Assembly: GCA_026710565.1 (NCBI GenBank)
Contig: JAPOQV010000211.1
Coordinates: forward strand, 1 to 17,118
Source of the DNA: Spirochaetaceae bacterium
Lineage (GTDB): Bacteria > Spirochaetota > Spirochaetia > SZUA-6 > Bin103
DNA: 17,118 bases
Reading direction: 5' to 3'
Part shown: positions 9,566-16,239 of the stretch, in pieces
Position numbering within the stretch: the first letter of the stretch is position 1
How the letters are laid out: the number at the start of each line of letters is the position of its first letter
Made by a program: the position numbers and the translations under genes
The notes under the pieces: generated by a model
Databases searched by the model: none
What the model was told of the DNA's origin: nothing
Seen by the model: the letters and a program-made list of their open reading frames with translations, nothing else

Positions 9566-10114
9566 CTACAGCAGTCGGCGTACGGAGACGGCGACATCCG
9601 GGAACGCCAGCGGGTGAATCACGCCGGCATTCAGGGTCCGTTCGGTTCGGTAGGTCCCAGCGCTCGGGTCGCGAAACACCAGCACTGTCATGTCCTGGAG
9701 GTTCACCACCCAGTACTCCGGAATGCCCGCCTCGGAATAAATCCGCTTCTTGGCTTCGAGGTCCTTCCTCAGGCTCGTCTGCGCGTACTCGACGAGCCAG
9801 AACACGTTGTCCGGATAGGGGTGATGGTCGCGGTACTCGCGGCCCAATCGCTCGACGATCGCCAAGTCAGGTTCCGGCTCGGAGTCGACGTCGGCCAGCG
9901 TGATCGGCTTTGCCTGGCGCACCTTCGCACGCTCCCCCAACAACCGCAGCAGGTATTCTCCCGCCTCGTCGCTACCGTATGCGTGAGGCTCGCCTTCGGG
10001 AGCCATGACTACGATCTCGCCATCGAGCAACTCCACCGGCTGGTCATCGAGGATTCCTTCATCGCCGAGCCGGTGGTACTCGGCCACCGTCCAGGTCTTC
10101 GTCATCAAGGCCAC
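9566..10114 (-). CDS. Uma2-family putative PD-(D/E)xK endonuclease
   Basis: A 182-residue protein of the Uma2 (DUF820) family, which has a PD-(D/E)xK nuclease fold and largely unknown roles. Visible blocks: LLDGEIVVMAPEGEPHAYG near the N-terminus, SEPEPDLAIVERL (79-90, with the motif acid D83), FWLVEYAQTSLRKDLEAKK (105-123, E109 and K122/K123), and IPEYWVVNLQ (131-140). A GTG start at 10114 is chosen because GAGGAG lies 5-6 bases before it; an ATG three codons later has worse spacing. It follows the VapBC-like pair on the same strand after 94 bases that show no other gene. Confidence 0.87.
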   Translation of the reverse strand: MALMTKTWTVAEYHRLGDEGILDDQPVELLDGEIVVMAPEGEPHAYGSDEAGEYLLRLLGERAKVRQAKPITLADVDSEPEPDLAIVERLGREYRDHHPYPDNVFWLVEYAQTSLRKDLEAKKRIYSEAGIPEYWVVNLQDMTVLVFRDPSAGTYRTERTLNAGVIHPLAFPDVAVSVRRLL

Positions 10115-10208
10115 GGAATCTCCTCACGGTCCATCATAGCGGAAAGAGCGGCTACGGAACTGCTTCGAGGAGTCGGTGCCGGGTTCCGTGGCTCACGGGT
10201 TCCGCGTG

Positions 10209-10646
10209 TCAGGTTGCGCGGATCCAATGTGCCCACGCCACGCCATGTTCGACGAGCGCGTTCCTGAGACGCTCGTCGGCGGTCCAGAATTGCGCCTTGA
10301 GTTCTTCGGCGAGCGTCACGTAGTGACCGTCATATGCCTTGCTGTGTCCGAGCCGGCCCGCCCAGAGGAGAGCCCCGCGGTTGAGTGCAGGCGAGGGGTC
10401 GATCAACTCGAGGTCGAGAGCCTCGAGCAAATCGAGGGCCTCCTCCAACTGAGACTGACTGATGAGCTTGCGCCACAACGCCCGGCGCAGGCCGCTGGTC
10501 ACTTCATAGCTCCACAACCGCGGCGCCGCCACGACCGCCCGTTCGTCGCGCCATTCGTCGACTCGGCGATCTGCGTGCGAGCTGTACGGGAGCGGCAGGG
10601 CCAGGGCGAGGGTCCCGTTCGCGTCCACCACTACCGTCATCGTCAC
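10209..10646 (-). CDS. vapC: PIN-domain ribonuclease toxin (VapC-like)
   Basis: A 145-residue PIN-domain protein. The four acidic positions of the metal-dependent RNase site are present: D8 (VVVDANG), E48 (LWSYEVTSGLRRAL), D106 (KAYDGHYVTLAEEL) and D124 (FWTADERL). VapC toxins cleave tRNA or rRNA to stop translation; the target cannot be predicted. The GTG at 10646 overlaps the antitoxin stop as GTGA, and an ATG two codons in (10640) is an alternative. Location after a ribbon-helix-helix gene with a 4-base overlap is the standard VapBC layout. Confidence 0.9.
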   Translation of the reverse strand: MTMTVVVDANGTLALALPLPYSSHADRRVDEWRDERAVVAAPRLWSYEVTSGLRRALWRKLISQSQLEEALDLLEALDLELIDPSPALNRGALLWAGRLGHSKAYDGHYVTLAEELKAQFWTADERLRNALVEHGVAWAHWIRAT

Positions 10647-10921
10647 GGGCGCTCCTGCTCGCGTTCCTCACGTGCTTCGGCGACCAGGTCGACGGTGATC
10701 CTGCCGCTGGTGTCCCGAATGGCTTCTCTCAGAGCCCGCAGATGACCCAGAGCCGGCTTCCGCGCCGACCAGGCCGCACTCCGATGGGCGACCAGCGCTT
10801 CGTCGATGAGCGTGCGGGCGACCTCGGATATGCTCTTTCCCTCTTGCCGGGACATCAGCACCAGCCTGCCGTGCTGCTCGGGACGAAGCAGTATCTGGGC
10901 CCGATACATTCGTTCACTCAT
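10643..10921 (-). CDS. vapB: Ribbon-helix-helix antitoxin (VapB-like)
   Basis: A 92-residue protein with an N-terminal RHH domain (MYRAQILLRPEQHGRL then ISEVARTLIDEAL, about residues 5-43) for DNA binding, and a charged C-terminal tail (EAREEREQERP) that would bind the PIN toxin. The ATG at 10921 has no ribosome binding site; the promoter described at 10928-10955 would place the transcript start at the A of the ATG. The stop overlaps the toxin start. RHH antitoxins repress their own promoter, and a matching inverted repeat overlaps that promoter. Confidence 0.85.
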   Translation of the reverse strand: MSERMYRAQILLRPEQHGRLVLMSRQEGKSISEVARTLIDEALVAHRSAAWSARKPALGHLRALREAIRDTSGRITVDLVAEAREEREQERP

Positions 10922-10927
10922 GCCAAG

Positions 10928-10955
10928 ATCCTACATCTACACAACCATGTGTCAA
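10928..10955 (-). promoter_or_regulatory. Sigma-70-like promoter with embedded operator for vapBC
   Basis: On the minus strand, a perfect -35 TTGACA (10955-10950) is separated by 16 bases from a -10-like TAGGAT (10933-10928). The predicted start is about 7 bases downstream, at the A of the vapB ATG. The arms ACACA and TGTGT (10939-10943 and 10948-10952), with a 4-base centre, overlap the -35 box and spacer, where a bound RHH repressor would block RNA polymerase. Confidence 0.55.
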
Positions 10956-10973
10956 CGGACGAAGACGTCTCGC

Positions 10974-10987
10974 ACACGCCGGCGTGT
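10974..10987. promoter_or_regulatory. Perfect 14-base palindrome, candidate operator
   Basis: ACACGCCGGCGTGT is a perfect 14-base palindrome centred on CpG, in the divergent intergenic region between vapB and the sugar importer. Its size and CpG centre resemble operators of LacI/GalR-type sugar regulators, but no regulator gene is in the window, so the factor is unknown. Confidence 0.35.
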
Positions 10988-11050
10988 CCATGGTCCACGT
11001 CTCCGCTCCGTTCTCCCATCCGGCGACCAATCGGCTGTCCAGGATACCGC

Positions 11051-11086
11051 CGCGCGTCCCCGCCGGTTGACCGGCGGGCGCGCGCG
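11051..11086 (+). promoter_or_regulatory. GC-rich hairpin in the leader of the sugar-transporter operon
   Basis: A perfect 8-base inverted repeat CCCGCCGG / CCGGCGGG flanks a TTGA loop (11067-11070). After one mismatch and one G-T wobble the stem extends by CGCGCG / CGCGCG, about 16 positions in all. It ends 29 bases before the permease start. There is no T-tract, so it is not a classic terminator. The loop forms part of a possible -35 (TTGACC, 11067-11072) with a weak TAGCAC 17 bases later. It could be an operator or an mRNA leader structure. Confidence 0.4.
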
Positions 11087-11115
11087 TAGTAGCACATCCG
11101 GACGGTAGGGGAACC

Positions 11116-12099
11116 ATGAGCGACCAGGGTCAGGTGGCGAGTTCGGCGCCGGCCACGCCCTTGGACGCCCCTGCGCGCGCCGTCTCCGGCCCCAAGCGCG
11201 AGCTGTGGGCGCGCGTACGCCGCCACTGGATGCTGTACGTGATGATCGCGCCGGCGATCCTGGGCTTCCTGGTCTTCAAGTACATCCCGGCGATCGGCGC
11301 CGTGACCATCCCGTTCACCCGCTACAGCATCGTCGACGGCTTCTTCGGGTCGGAGTGGGTCGGGCTGAAGTGGTTCATCTCCTTTCTCAACGGAGCGTTC
11401 TTCCCGCGCCTGCTCAGGAATACCTTCCTGCTCGGATTCCTGGGGATGGTGATCGGCTTTCCCATGCCGATCCTGCTGGCGCTGTCGCTGAACGAGATCA
11501 GGAGCGAGCCGTTCAAGCGGTTCGCGCAGACCATCACCTACCTTCCCCACTTCATCTCCGTCGTGGTGGTGGTCGGCCTGATGTACTCCTGGTTCGCCTA
11601 CGACGGGTACGTCAACAACTTCCTCGGCCTCTTCAACCTCGATCCCATCGACTTCCAGGGCGATCCGCGCTGGTTCCGGCCGCTGTACATCGGCTCCGGC
11701 ATCTGGCAGGGGATCGGCTGGGGGGCGATCCTCTACCTGGCCGCGCTCGGCGGGGTCAACCCGGAGCTGTACGAGTCCGCCTACCTTGACGGCGCCAATC
11801 GCGTCCGCCGCGCCTGGCACGTGACGCTGCCGGGCATCGCGCCGACGATCACCATCCTGTTGATCCTGGGCATGCAGAACATCATCGAGGTCAGCTTCGA
11901 CAAGGTGTTCCTGATGCAGAACCCGGCGATCATGAGCACGTCGGACGTATTCGCGACCTACATCTACCGCCGCGGCATCATCGGCCTGGACTACTCGTTC
12001 GCGGCCGCGGTCGGCCTGCTCAACTCCGTGGTCGGGCTGCTGCTGGTGATGGGCGCGAACTACCTGAGCAGGCTGGTCAACGAGCACAGCCTGTGGTGA
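11116..12099 (+). CDS. Sugar ABC transporter permease, LplB type
   Basis: A 327-residue polytopic inner-membrane protein. After a ~35-residue hydrophilic N-terminus come about six membrane segments, beginning with WMLYVMIAPAILGFLVF. The EAA loop that docks the ATPase is ESAYLDGANRVRRAWHVTLP (220-239). The opening HWMLYVMIAPAILGF and overall layout match the LplB/YtcP-type permeases of carbohydrate importers. The ATG is preceded by AGGGGA. It is followed 28 bases later by the second permease and then the binding protein, forming one operon that ends at the terminator at 14665. No ATPase gene is present, so the transporter probably uses a shared MsmK-like ATPase encoded elsewhere. Confidence 0.93.
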   Translation: MSDQGQVASSAPATPLDAPARAVSGPKRELWARVRRHWMLYVMIAPAILGFLVFKYIPAIGAVTIPFTRYSIVDGFFGSEWVGLKWFISFLNGAFFPRLLRNTFLLGFLGMVIGFPMPILLALSLNEIRSEPFKRFAQTITYLPHFISVVVVVGLMYSWFAYDGYVNNFLGLFNLDPIDFQGDPRWFRPLYIGSGIWQGIGWGAILYLAALGGVNPELYESAYLDGANRVRRAWHVTLPGIAPTITILLILGMQNIIEVSFDKVFLMQNPAIMSTSDVFATYIYRRGIIGLDYSFAAAVGLLNSVVGLLLVMGANYLSRLVNEHSLW

Positions 12100-12127
12100 G
12101 GGCGGCGGTCATGAAGGCGAGAGCCCG

Positions 12128-13045
12128 GTGATCAGGTACAAGACGACGCCCGGCTCGCTCGCGTTCGACGTGGCGAACCACGCGGCGATCATCCTGCTGA
12201 TGATCTCCATGGTGTACCCGTTCGTGTTCGTCATCTCGGTGTCGGTGAGCGACTTCGAGGCGATCACCTTCAACGAGGTCAAGCTGCTGCCGGTCGGCCC
12301 GCTGCAGGCCAAGGCGTACAACGTCCTGCTCGGCGCCACCAACATCCTGAGGAGCTATCTGAACAGCATCTACTACGCGCTCGGCACGGCGACGATCACC
12401 CTGGGCGTCACCAGCCTGGCGGCCTACGTGCTGGAGCAGCGCACCCTGCCGTTCCGCAAGGCGCTGATCCTGTTCGTGGTGCTGACCATGTTCCTGCCCG
12501 GGTTCTTCATCCCCACGTTCCTGCTGGTCAACGAGCTCGGACTGGTGGACACGCGGCTGATCGTCATGCTGCTGCCCAGCTTCGGCGCCTGGTACATCCT
12601 GGTGATGCGCGCCAACATCCGCACCGTCGTCACGCGCGAGTTGCAGGAGGCCGCGTTGATCGACGGCGCCAACCACCTGCAGATCTACGTCTCGCTCGTG
12701 CTGCCGCTCATCAAGCCGATCCTGGCCACCATCGGCCTGTTCACGGTCGTGGGAAGCTGGAACAACTTCTTCCTGCCGCTGATCTACCTGCACGACCGCG
12801 ACAAGCACCCGCTCACCCTCATCCTCCAGCGCATCCTGATCGAAGGCGAGATCGGCAAGTACAGCGGGGGCGGCATGGCGCAACTCTGGGAGGACCAGGG
12901 CGTACCGGGCTACGTCGGCGTCGGCTTCTTCAAGTCGTTCAAGTTCGCGGCCGTGGTGGTCACGGTGTGGCCGATCATCGTCGCCTACCCGTTCCTGCAG
13001 AGGTACTTCGTGAAGGGCATCCTGGTCGGGTCGGTTAAGGACTGA
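12128..13045 (+). CDS. Sugar ABC transporter permease, LplC/YtcP type
   Basis: A 305-residue inner-membrane protein with about six membrane segments. The N-terminus (GSLAFDVANHAAIILLMISM, then VYPFVFVISVSVSDF) and C-terminus (VAYPFLQRYFVKGILVGSVK) are typical of the LplC/YtcP family. The EAA loop is EAALIDGANHLQIYVSLVLP (174-193). The start is a GTG at 12128; a six-codon reading frame from an ATG at 12111 ends across it as GTGA, which may help re-initiation. An insert of about 20 residues (KYSGGGMAQLWEDQGVPGY) precedes the last membrane segment. It pairs with the first permease to form the channel. Confidence 0.93.
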   Translation: MIRYKTTPGSLAFDVANHAAIILLMISMVYPFVFVISVSVSDFEAITFNEVKLLPVGPLQAKAYNVLLGATNILRSYLNSIYYALGTATITLGVTSLAAYVLEQRTLPFRKALILFVVLTMFLPGFFIPTFLLVNELGLVDTRLIVMLLPSFGAWYILVMRANIRTVVTRELQEAALIDGANHLQIYVSLVLPLIKPILATIGLFTVVGSWNNFFLPLIYLHDRDKHPLTLILQRILIEGEIGKYSGGGMAQLWEDQGVPGYVGVGFFKSFKFAAVVVTVWPIIVAYPFLQRYFVKGILVGSVKD

Positions 13046-13066
13046 CCGTTGACACCGCAATCGATA

Positions 13067-13106
13067 ACGCCGAGTCTCGGCGTACCAGACCTGCGCGGAA
13101 GCGCAG
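13067..13106 (+). promoter_or_regulatory. Tandem hairpins before the binding-protein gene
   Basis: Two perfect small stem-loops lie between the second permease and the binding protein. The first is ACGCCGA / TCGGCGT (13067-13073 and 13077-13083) with a 3-base loop. The second is CTGCGC / GCGCAG (13091-13096 and 13101-13106) with a GGAA (GNRA) loop, ending directly before the AAGGAGGA ribosome binding site. Intercistronic hairpins often protect a binding-protein mRNA segment from decay so that it is made in excess over the permeases. Confidence 0.45.
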
Positions 13107-13119
13107 AAGGAGGATCGTG

Positions 13120-14628
13120 ATGAAAAGAACCATGCTGATCGCCGCCGCGGCGATCCTGGCCCTCGCCGCGACGCCGGTGTTCGGGTCCGGTGAAGAGGAA
13201 GGCATGGCGAGCGGCCCGCCGACCATGCAGATCTACGCGAACTACTGGGACCGCAATCCCAACTGGTCGCCGGAGACCCTGGTCGTTGCGAAGTTCGCCG
13301 AGATCGCCGGCGCCGAGATAGAGCTGGTCACCGGTGACGCGCAGAAGCTCAAGACCCTGGTGGCGAGCGGCGACCTGCCCGACACCATGTGGGGCGGTTT
13401 CACTCGGCTCGAAGCTATGGACTTCGGCACCAAGGGCGCGCTGTTCCCGATCGACACGCTGTTCGACATGATGCCCAACCTGAGCACGTGGCGGGAGAAG
13501 TACCCGGAGTACGACTCCGCCATGACCGCCCCCGACGGGCACCAGTACGCGACCACGTCGGTGTACAACTACACGCAGCTCCGCCGCGCGCCGTCGATCT
13601 CGCCGGCCGTGCACGAGTTGGGCGTCGACCCGCGGGCGGACATCCAGGCCATGCAGGACCTGCTGGAGGTGCTGGGCCAGTCAAGGGCCTGGTGGCCGGA
13701 GAACCATCCCGGGGTCGCCCGCCGCGGGCTTCGCGACGGCTACCACGTGATGTTCGGCACCAACCATTCCGTCTACCTCAATCCGGAGACCGACCAGTGG
13801 ACCTACGGCGAGATGGAGGACAACTACCGCGGCATGATCGAGATCCTGCGGCAGGCCTGGGCCGACGGACTCATGCATCCCGACTTCATGTCCATGGGCG
13901 AGGATCCGTGGCGGGAGATCATGTCGCAGGGCAAGGCCTACTTCACGACCGGCCCGTACAGCCAGATCTCATGGCAGGGCACCGACCGCGCGGACCCCAA
14001 CACCTGGTGGATCCCGATCCTGGCGCCGGAGTTCAACGGCACGCGCTACTGGTCGACGATCCAGAATCCGCGCGTGCTGGACGCGGCCAGGTGGACGCTG
14101 GGCGCCAACACCGAGGTCGCCGAGAACGCGGTCCAACTGATCGACTGGCTCTACAGCGACGAGGGCGTCTACTACATCTACTTCGGCGAGGTCGGCGTGA
14201 CCAGCGAGCTCGACGACCTGGGCTACGGCTACTACGCGCATTTCCCGGAGGGCCAGCGCACGGAGTGGATGTGGGAGCAGGGCTTCCACTTCTTCCGCTA
14301 CAACGTCGTGCACTCCCTGTGGGAGCTCAACCCGAGCAAGGCAGGCAGCGCGGCGGAGAAGATCTTCACCGACGAGGTGGCCGACTTCTACATCAGCAAC
14401 GACTCGGTGCGCCCGCCGGAGCCGGTGCTCACCTTCACCGAGGACGAGCTCGACCAGATCAAGCAGATCAAGGCCGACGCCGACGCCGCCGCCCTGGAGG
14501 GCGCTGCCACCTTCATCCGCGGCAGCAGGGCGATGAGCGAGTGGGGCGACTTCACGGCTCAGTTGGAGCGCATCGGAGTCAAGCAGCTCGAGGACATCTA
14601 CAACGCCGCCTACGCGCGGCTGAAGTAG
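13120..14628 (+). CDS. Carbohydrate ABC transporter extracellular solute-binding protein
   Basis: A 502-residue exported protein of the LplA/YtcQ type. The ATG at 13120 has an ideal AGGAGG site 6 bases upstream; a GTG one codon earlier is possible. The signal peptide is MKRTMLIAAAAILALAATPVFG (1-22), with likely cleavage before SGEEEG. There is no lipobox cysteine, so it is presumably a free periplasmic protein. Mature blocks include IYANYWDRNPNW, KLKTLVASGDLPDTMWGG and ALFPIDTLFDMMPN. Residues ~150-205 diverge from the usual RxDWLDxLG...DPDGNG segment of the family. Ligand unknown, probably an oligosaccharide. It is the last gene of the transporter operon. Confidence 0.92.
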   Translation: MKRTMLIAAAAILALAATPVFGSGEEEGMASGPPTMQIYANYWDRNPNWSPETLVVAKFAEIAGAEIELVTGDAQKLKTLVASGDLPDTMWGGFTRLEAMDFGTKGALFPIDTLFDMMPNLSTWREKYPEYDSAMTAPDGHQYATTSVYNYTQLRRAPSISPAVHELGVDPRADIQAMQDLLEVLGQSRAWWPENHPGVARRGLRDGYHVMFGTNHSVYLNPETDQWTYGEMEDNYRGMIEILRQAWADGLMHPDFMSMGEDPWREIMSQGKAYFTTGPYSQISWQGTDRADPNTWWIPILAPEFNGTRYWSTIQNPRVLDAARWTLGANTEVAENAVQLIDWLYSDEGVYYIYFGEVGVTSELDDLGYGYYAHFPEGQRTEWMWEQGFHFFRYNVVHSLWELNPSKAGSAAEKIFTDEVADFYISNDSVRPPEPVLTFTEDELDQIKQIKADADAAALEGAATFIRGSRAMSEWGDFTAQLERIGVKQLEDIYNAAYARLK

Positions 14629-14664
14629 ATCCTCCAGCGCGCGACACACGCGTTGGACGTCAAG

Positions 14665-14702
14665 GGCCGTCGGCCGGCAGATGCCGGTCCGGCGGCCTTT
14701 TT
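14665..14702 (+). terminator. Rho-independent terminator of the transporter operon
   Basis: GGCCG (14665-14669) and CGGCCGGCA (14671-14679) pair with TGCCGG (14682-14687), CCG (14689-14691) and CGGCC (14693-14697). There is one G-T wobble, one bulged T and a very short loop; TTTTT follows at 14698-14702. It lies 37 bases after the binding-protein stop. This is a strong intrinsic terminator in a position that makes sense. Confidence 0.88.
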
Positions 14703-14714
14703 CATTGACCTGCC

Positions 14715-16172
14715 ATGTCGCGATCTGTTCTGAGGTCTTCCCCGGTCCGCTGGACGGTGCTGGTCGACGTCCTGCTGGCCGGCGCCGTGACCTGGGCCGC
14801 GCTGTCGGGCGAACGCGGCGTCGTGGCCGCGCTCGTCCCCGCGTGCGTATGCCTGGGCTGCTGGCAGGCGGTCGTGTTCCTCCGGGCGAGGCGCGGTGGG
14901 CTGATTCTGGGGGTCGAACGCCACATCAGGCTTCCCCACTACTTCCAGGCCGGCGTGCAGGGCTGCCACTACCTGTACCTGGGGCTCTACTACCCGGCGG
15001 TCCGGGAGCACCTGCCGCTCATCGCGGTCCAGGTCGTGGTCTTCTACGCGCTGGAGATGCTCCTGCAGTGGTCGCGGGGCAGGAAGTGGCGGGCCGGCTT
15101 CGGCCCCCTGCCGGTGGTGGGCAGCATCAACCTCTTCCTGTGGTTCGAGCCCGAGTACTCCTTCGGCCAGCTCCTGCTGATCGTCGGCGCCCTCGCCTCC
15201 CGCGAGTTCGTGCGCTGGCGCCGGGACGGCCGCTCCTCGCACATCTTCAACCCGTCGGCGATCGCGCTGGCCGCGGCCGGCGTGTTCCTGATGACGACGA
15301 ACACGACCACGGCGACGACCGGGATCAACCACATCCTGGCCTTCGAGCTGCCGCCGAGCTTCTTCGAGCTGATGTTCGTGTGCGGCATCCTGTTGCAGAT
15401 CTTCTTCGCCACCACCCTGGTCACCTTCGGCGCGGTGCTGGCGCTCGCGCTCATCCACTACGGCGGCACCCTGCTGCTGGGCGCGTGGCCGCTGTTCAAC
15501 ATCTTCCACATCAGCGTCTTCCTGGGCCTGAACCTCCTGGCCACGGATCCCGCGACCTCGCCCCGGACGCCCGCCGGCAAGCTCCTGTTCGGGCTCACCT
15601 GGGGCGCGGCCATCTGGTGCTGCTACCTCGGGCTGCGCCTGCTGGAGCTGCCGCCGTACTACGACAAGATCCTCACGGTCCCGCTGGTGAACCTGCTGGT
15701 GCCGATGTTCGAGAAGTCTGCCGGAATTGGCCGCGTGAGCGGCCAGTTCGGCAGACTTCTCGAGAGGTGGGGAAGGGCCAATGAGCGGAGCCGGAGGCGA
15801 CGGTCATCGGGGCGCGAGAGGGCCGGCCGGGCGATCACGATGTCGTTCCGGTTCGACCGGGCGGCCTTCATCGCCGCCTACGCCGGGCTGTTCCTGCTCA
15901 TCCTGCCGACGCTGAAGCTGCAGTACCGGTCGGCCGAGTACTACTTCAAGGACCGGCTGCCCCCCATCACCTCTCCCGAAGTCTGGAAGTCCATCCCCCT
16001 GGTACAGGAGAAACGGCTCTTCTGCGAGCGCCACCGGCGCGCGTGCGAGCCGTGGGGCATCGCCGAGGAGATCCGCAACTACGCGGCGTTCGCCCGCGAA
16101 CTCCGCCTGCGGTACGCGGTCGTCCAGGACATCGACCGCCTGAGAAACGCCACCGAACGCGACGACCGATGA
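14715..16172 (+). CDS. NqrB/RnfD-like integral membrane protein with C-terminal extension
   Basis: A 485-residue protein. Residues 12-330 contain about eight to ten membrane segments and the family's conserved positions: HIFNPSAIAL (176-185) and LLATDPATSPRTPAGKLLFG (274-293). These correspond to the FNP and (M)ATDP-TSP-T-RG motifs of NqrB/RnfD, near the covalent-FMN site. NqrB and RnfD are subunits of ion-pumping electron-transfer complexes, but no other Rnf/Nqr gene is nearby, so this stand-alone protein probably does something related but different. A basic linker (~335-375) leads to an extra membrane segment (~384-400) and a soluble tail with C437 and C444. The ATG at 14715 lacks a ribosome binding site and is only 12 bases after a terminator T-tract. 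An in-frame ATG at 15840 could begin a separate 110-residue protein. Confidence 0.7.
   Translation: MSRSVLRSSPVRWTVLVDVLLAGAVTWAALSGERGVVAALVPACVCLGCWQAVVFLRARRGGLILGVERHIRLPHYFQAGVQGCHYLYLGLYYPAVREHLPLIAVQVVVFYALEMLLQWSRGRKWRAGFGPLPVVGSINLFLWFEPEYSFGQLLLIVGALASREFVRWRRDGRSSHIFNPSAIALAAAGVFLMTTNTTTATTGINHILAFELPPSFFELMFVCGILLQIFFATTLVTFGAVLALALIHYGGTLLLGAWPLFNIFHISVFLGLNLLATDPATSPRTPAGKLLFGLTWGAAIWCCYLGLRLLELPPYYDKILTVPLVNLLVPMFEKSAGIGRVSGQFGRLLERWGRANERSRRRRSSGRERAGRAITMSFRFDRAAFIAAYAGLFLLILPTLKLQYRSAEYYFKDRLPPITSPEVWKSIPLVQEKRLFCERHRRACEPWGIAEEIRNYAAFARELRLRYAVVQDIDRLRNATERDDR
15709..15763 (+). repeat. 55-base near-perfect inverted repeat with GNRA tetraloop inside a coding frame
   Basis: The left arm (15709-15734) and right arm (15739-15763) form 25 pairs with one bulged G and one G-U wobble; both arms share TCGAGAAGTCTGCCG (left arm or reverse complement of the right). 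The loop is GTGA (15735-15738), closed by C-G, which is a GNRA tetraloop in RNA. It lies in frame between the membrane domain and the C-terminal extension. There is no T-tract, so it is not a standard terminator. Confidence 0.85.
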
Positions 16173-16239
16173 TCGGCTGGGGCACGCTCGACTCTTCTCC
16201 GGTCCGCGGAACGTGACAGTAGGGTCGTACGTCACGACA

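Noticed and set aside
10154..10189. Inverted repeat ACGGAAC / GTTCCGT between the Uma2 and VapC-like genes, considered as a terminator
   Set aside because: The loop is about 22 bases and there is no T-tract on either strand.
12111..12131. Six-codon reading frame MKARAR between the two permeases, considered as a gene
   Set aside because: It is too short and has no ribosome binding site of its own. At most it helps re-initiation at the GTG at 12128.
13049..13054. TTGACA as a -35 box for the binding-protein gene
   Set aside because: No -10-like hexamer lies at 16-18 bases; that stretch is occupied by the first intercistronic hairpin.
10918..13060. Two long minus-strand frames opposite the permease genes (10918-12087 and 12077-13060)
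   Set aside because: They are Asp/Val/Arg/His-rich products of GC-rich antisense coding with no motifs, while the plus strand encodes clear permeases with EAA loops.
13389..14708. 439-codon plus-strand frame within the binding-protein gene
   Set aside because: It is an out-of-frame Arg/Gly/His-rich shadow, and the binding-protein frame has a signal peptide and family motifs.
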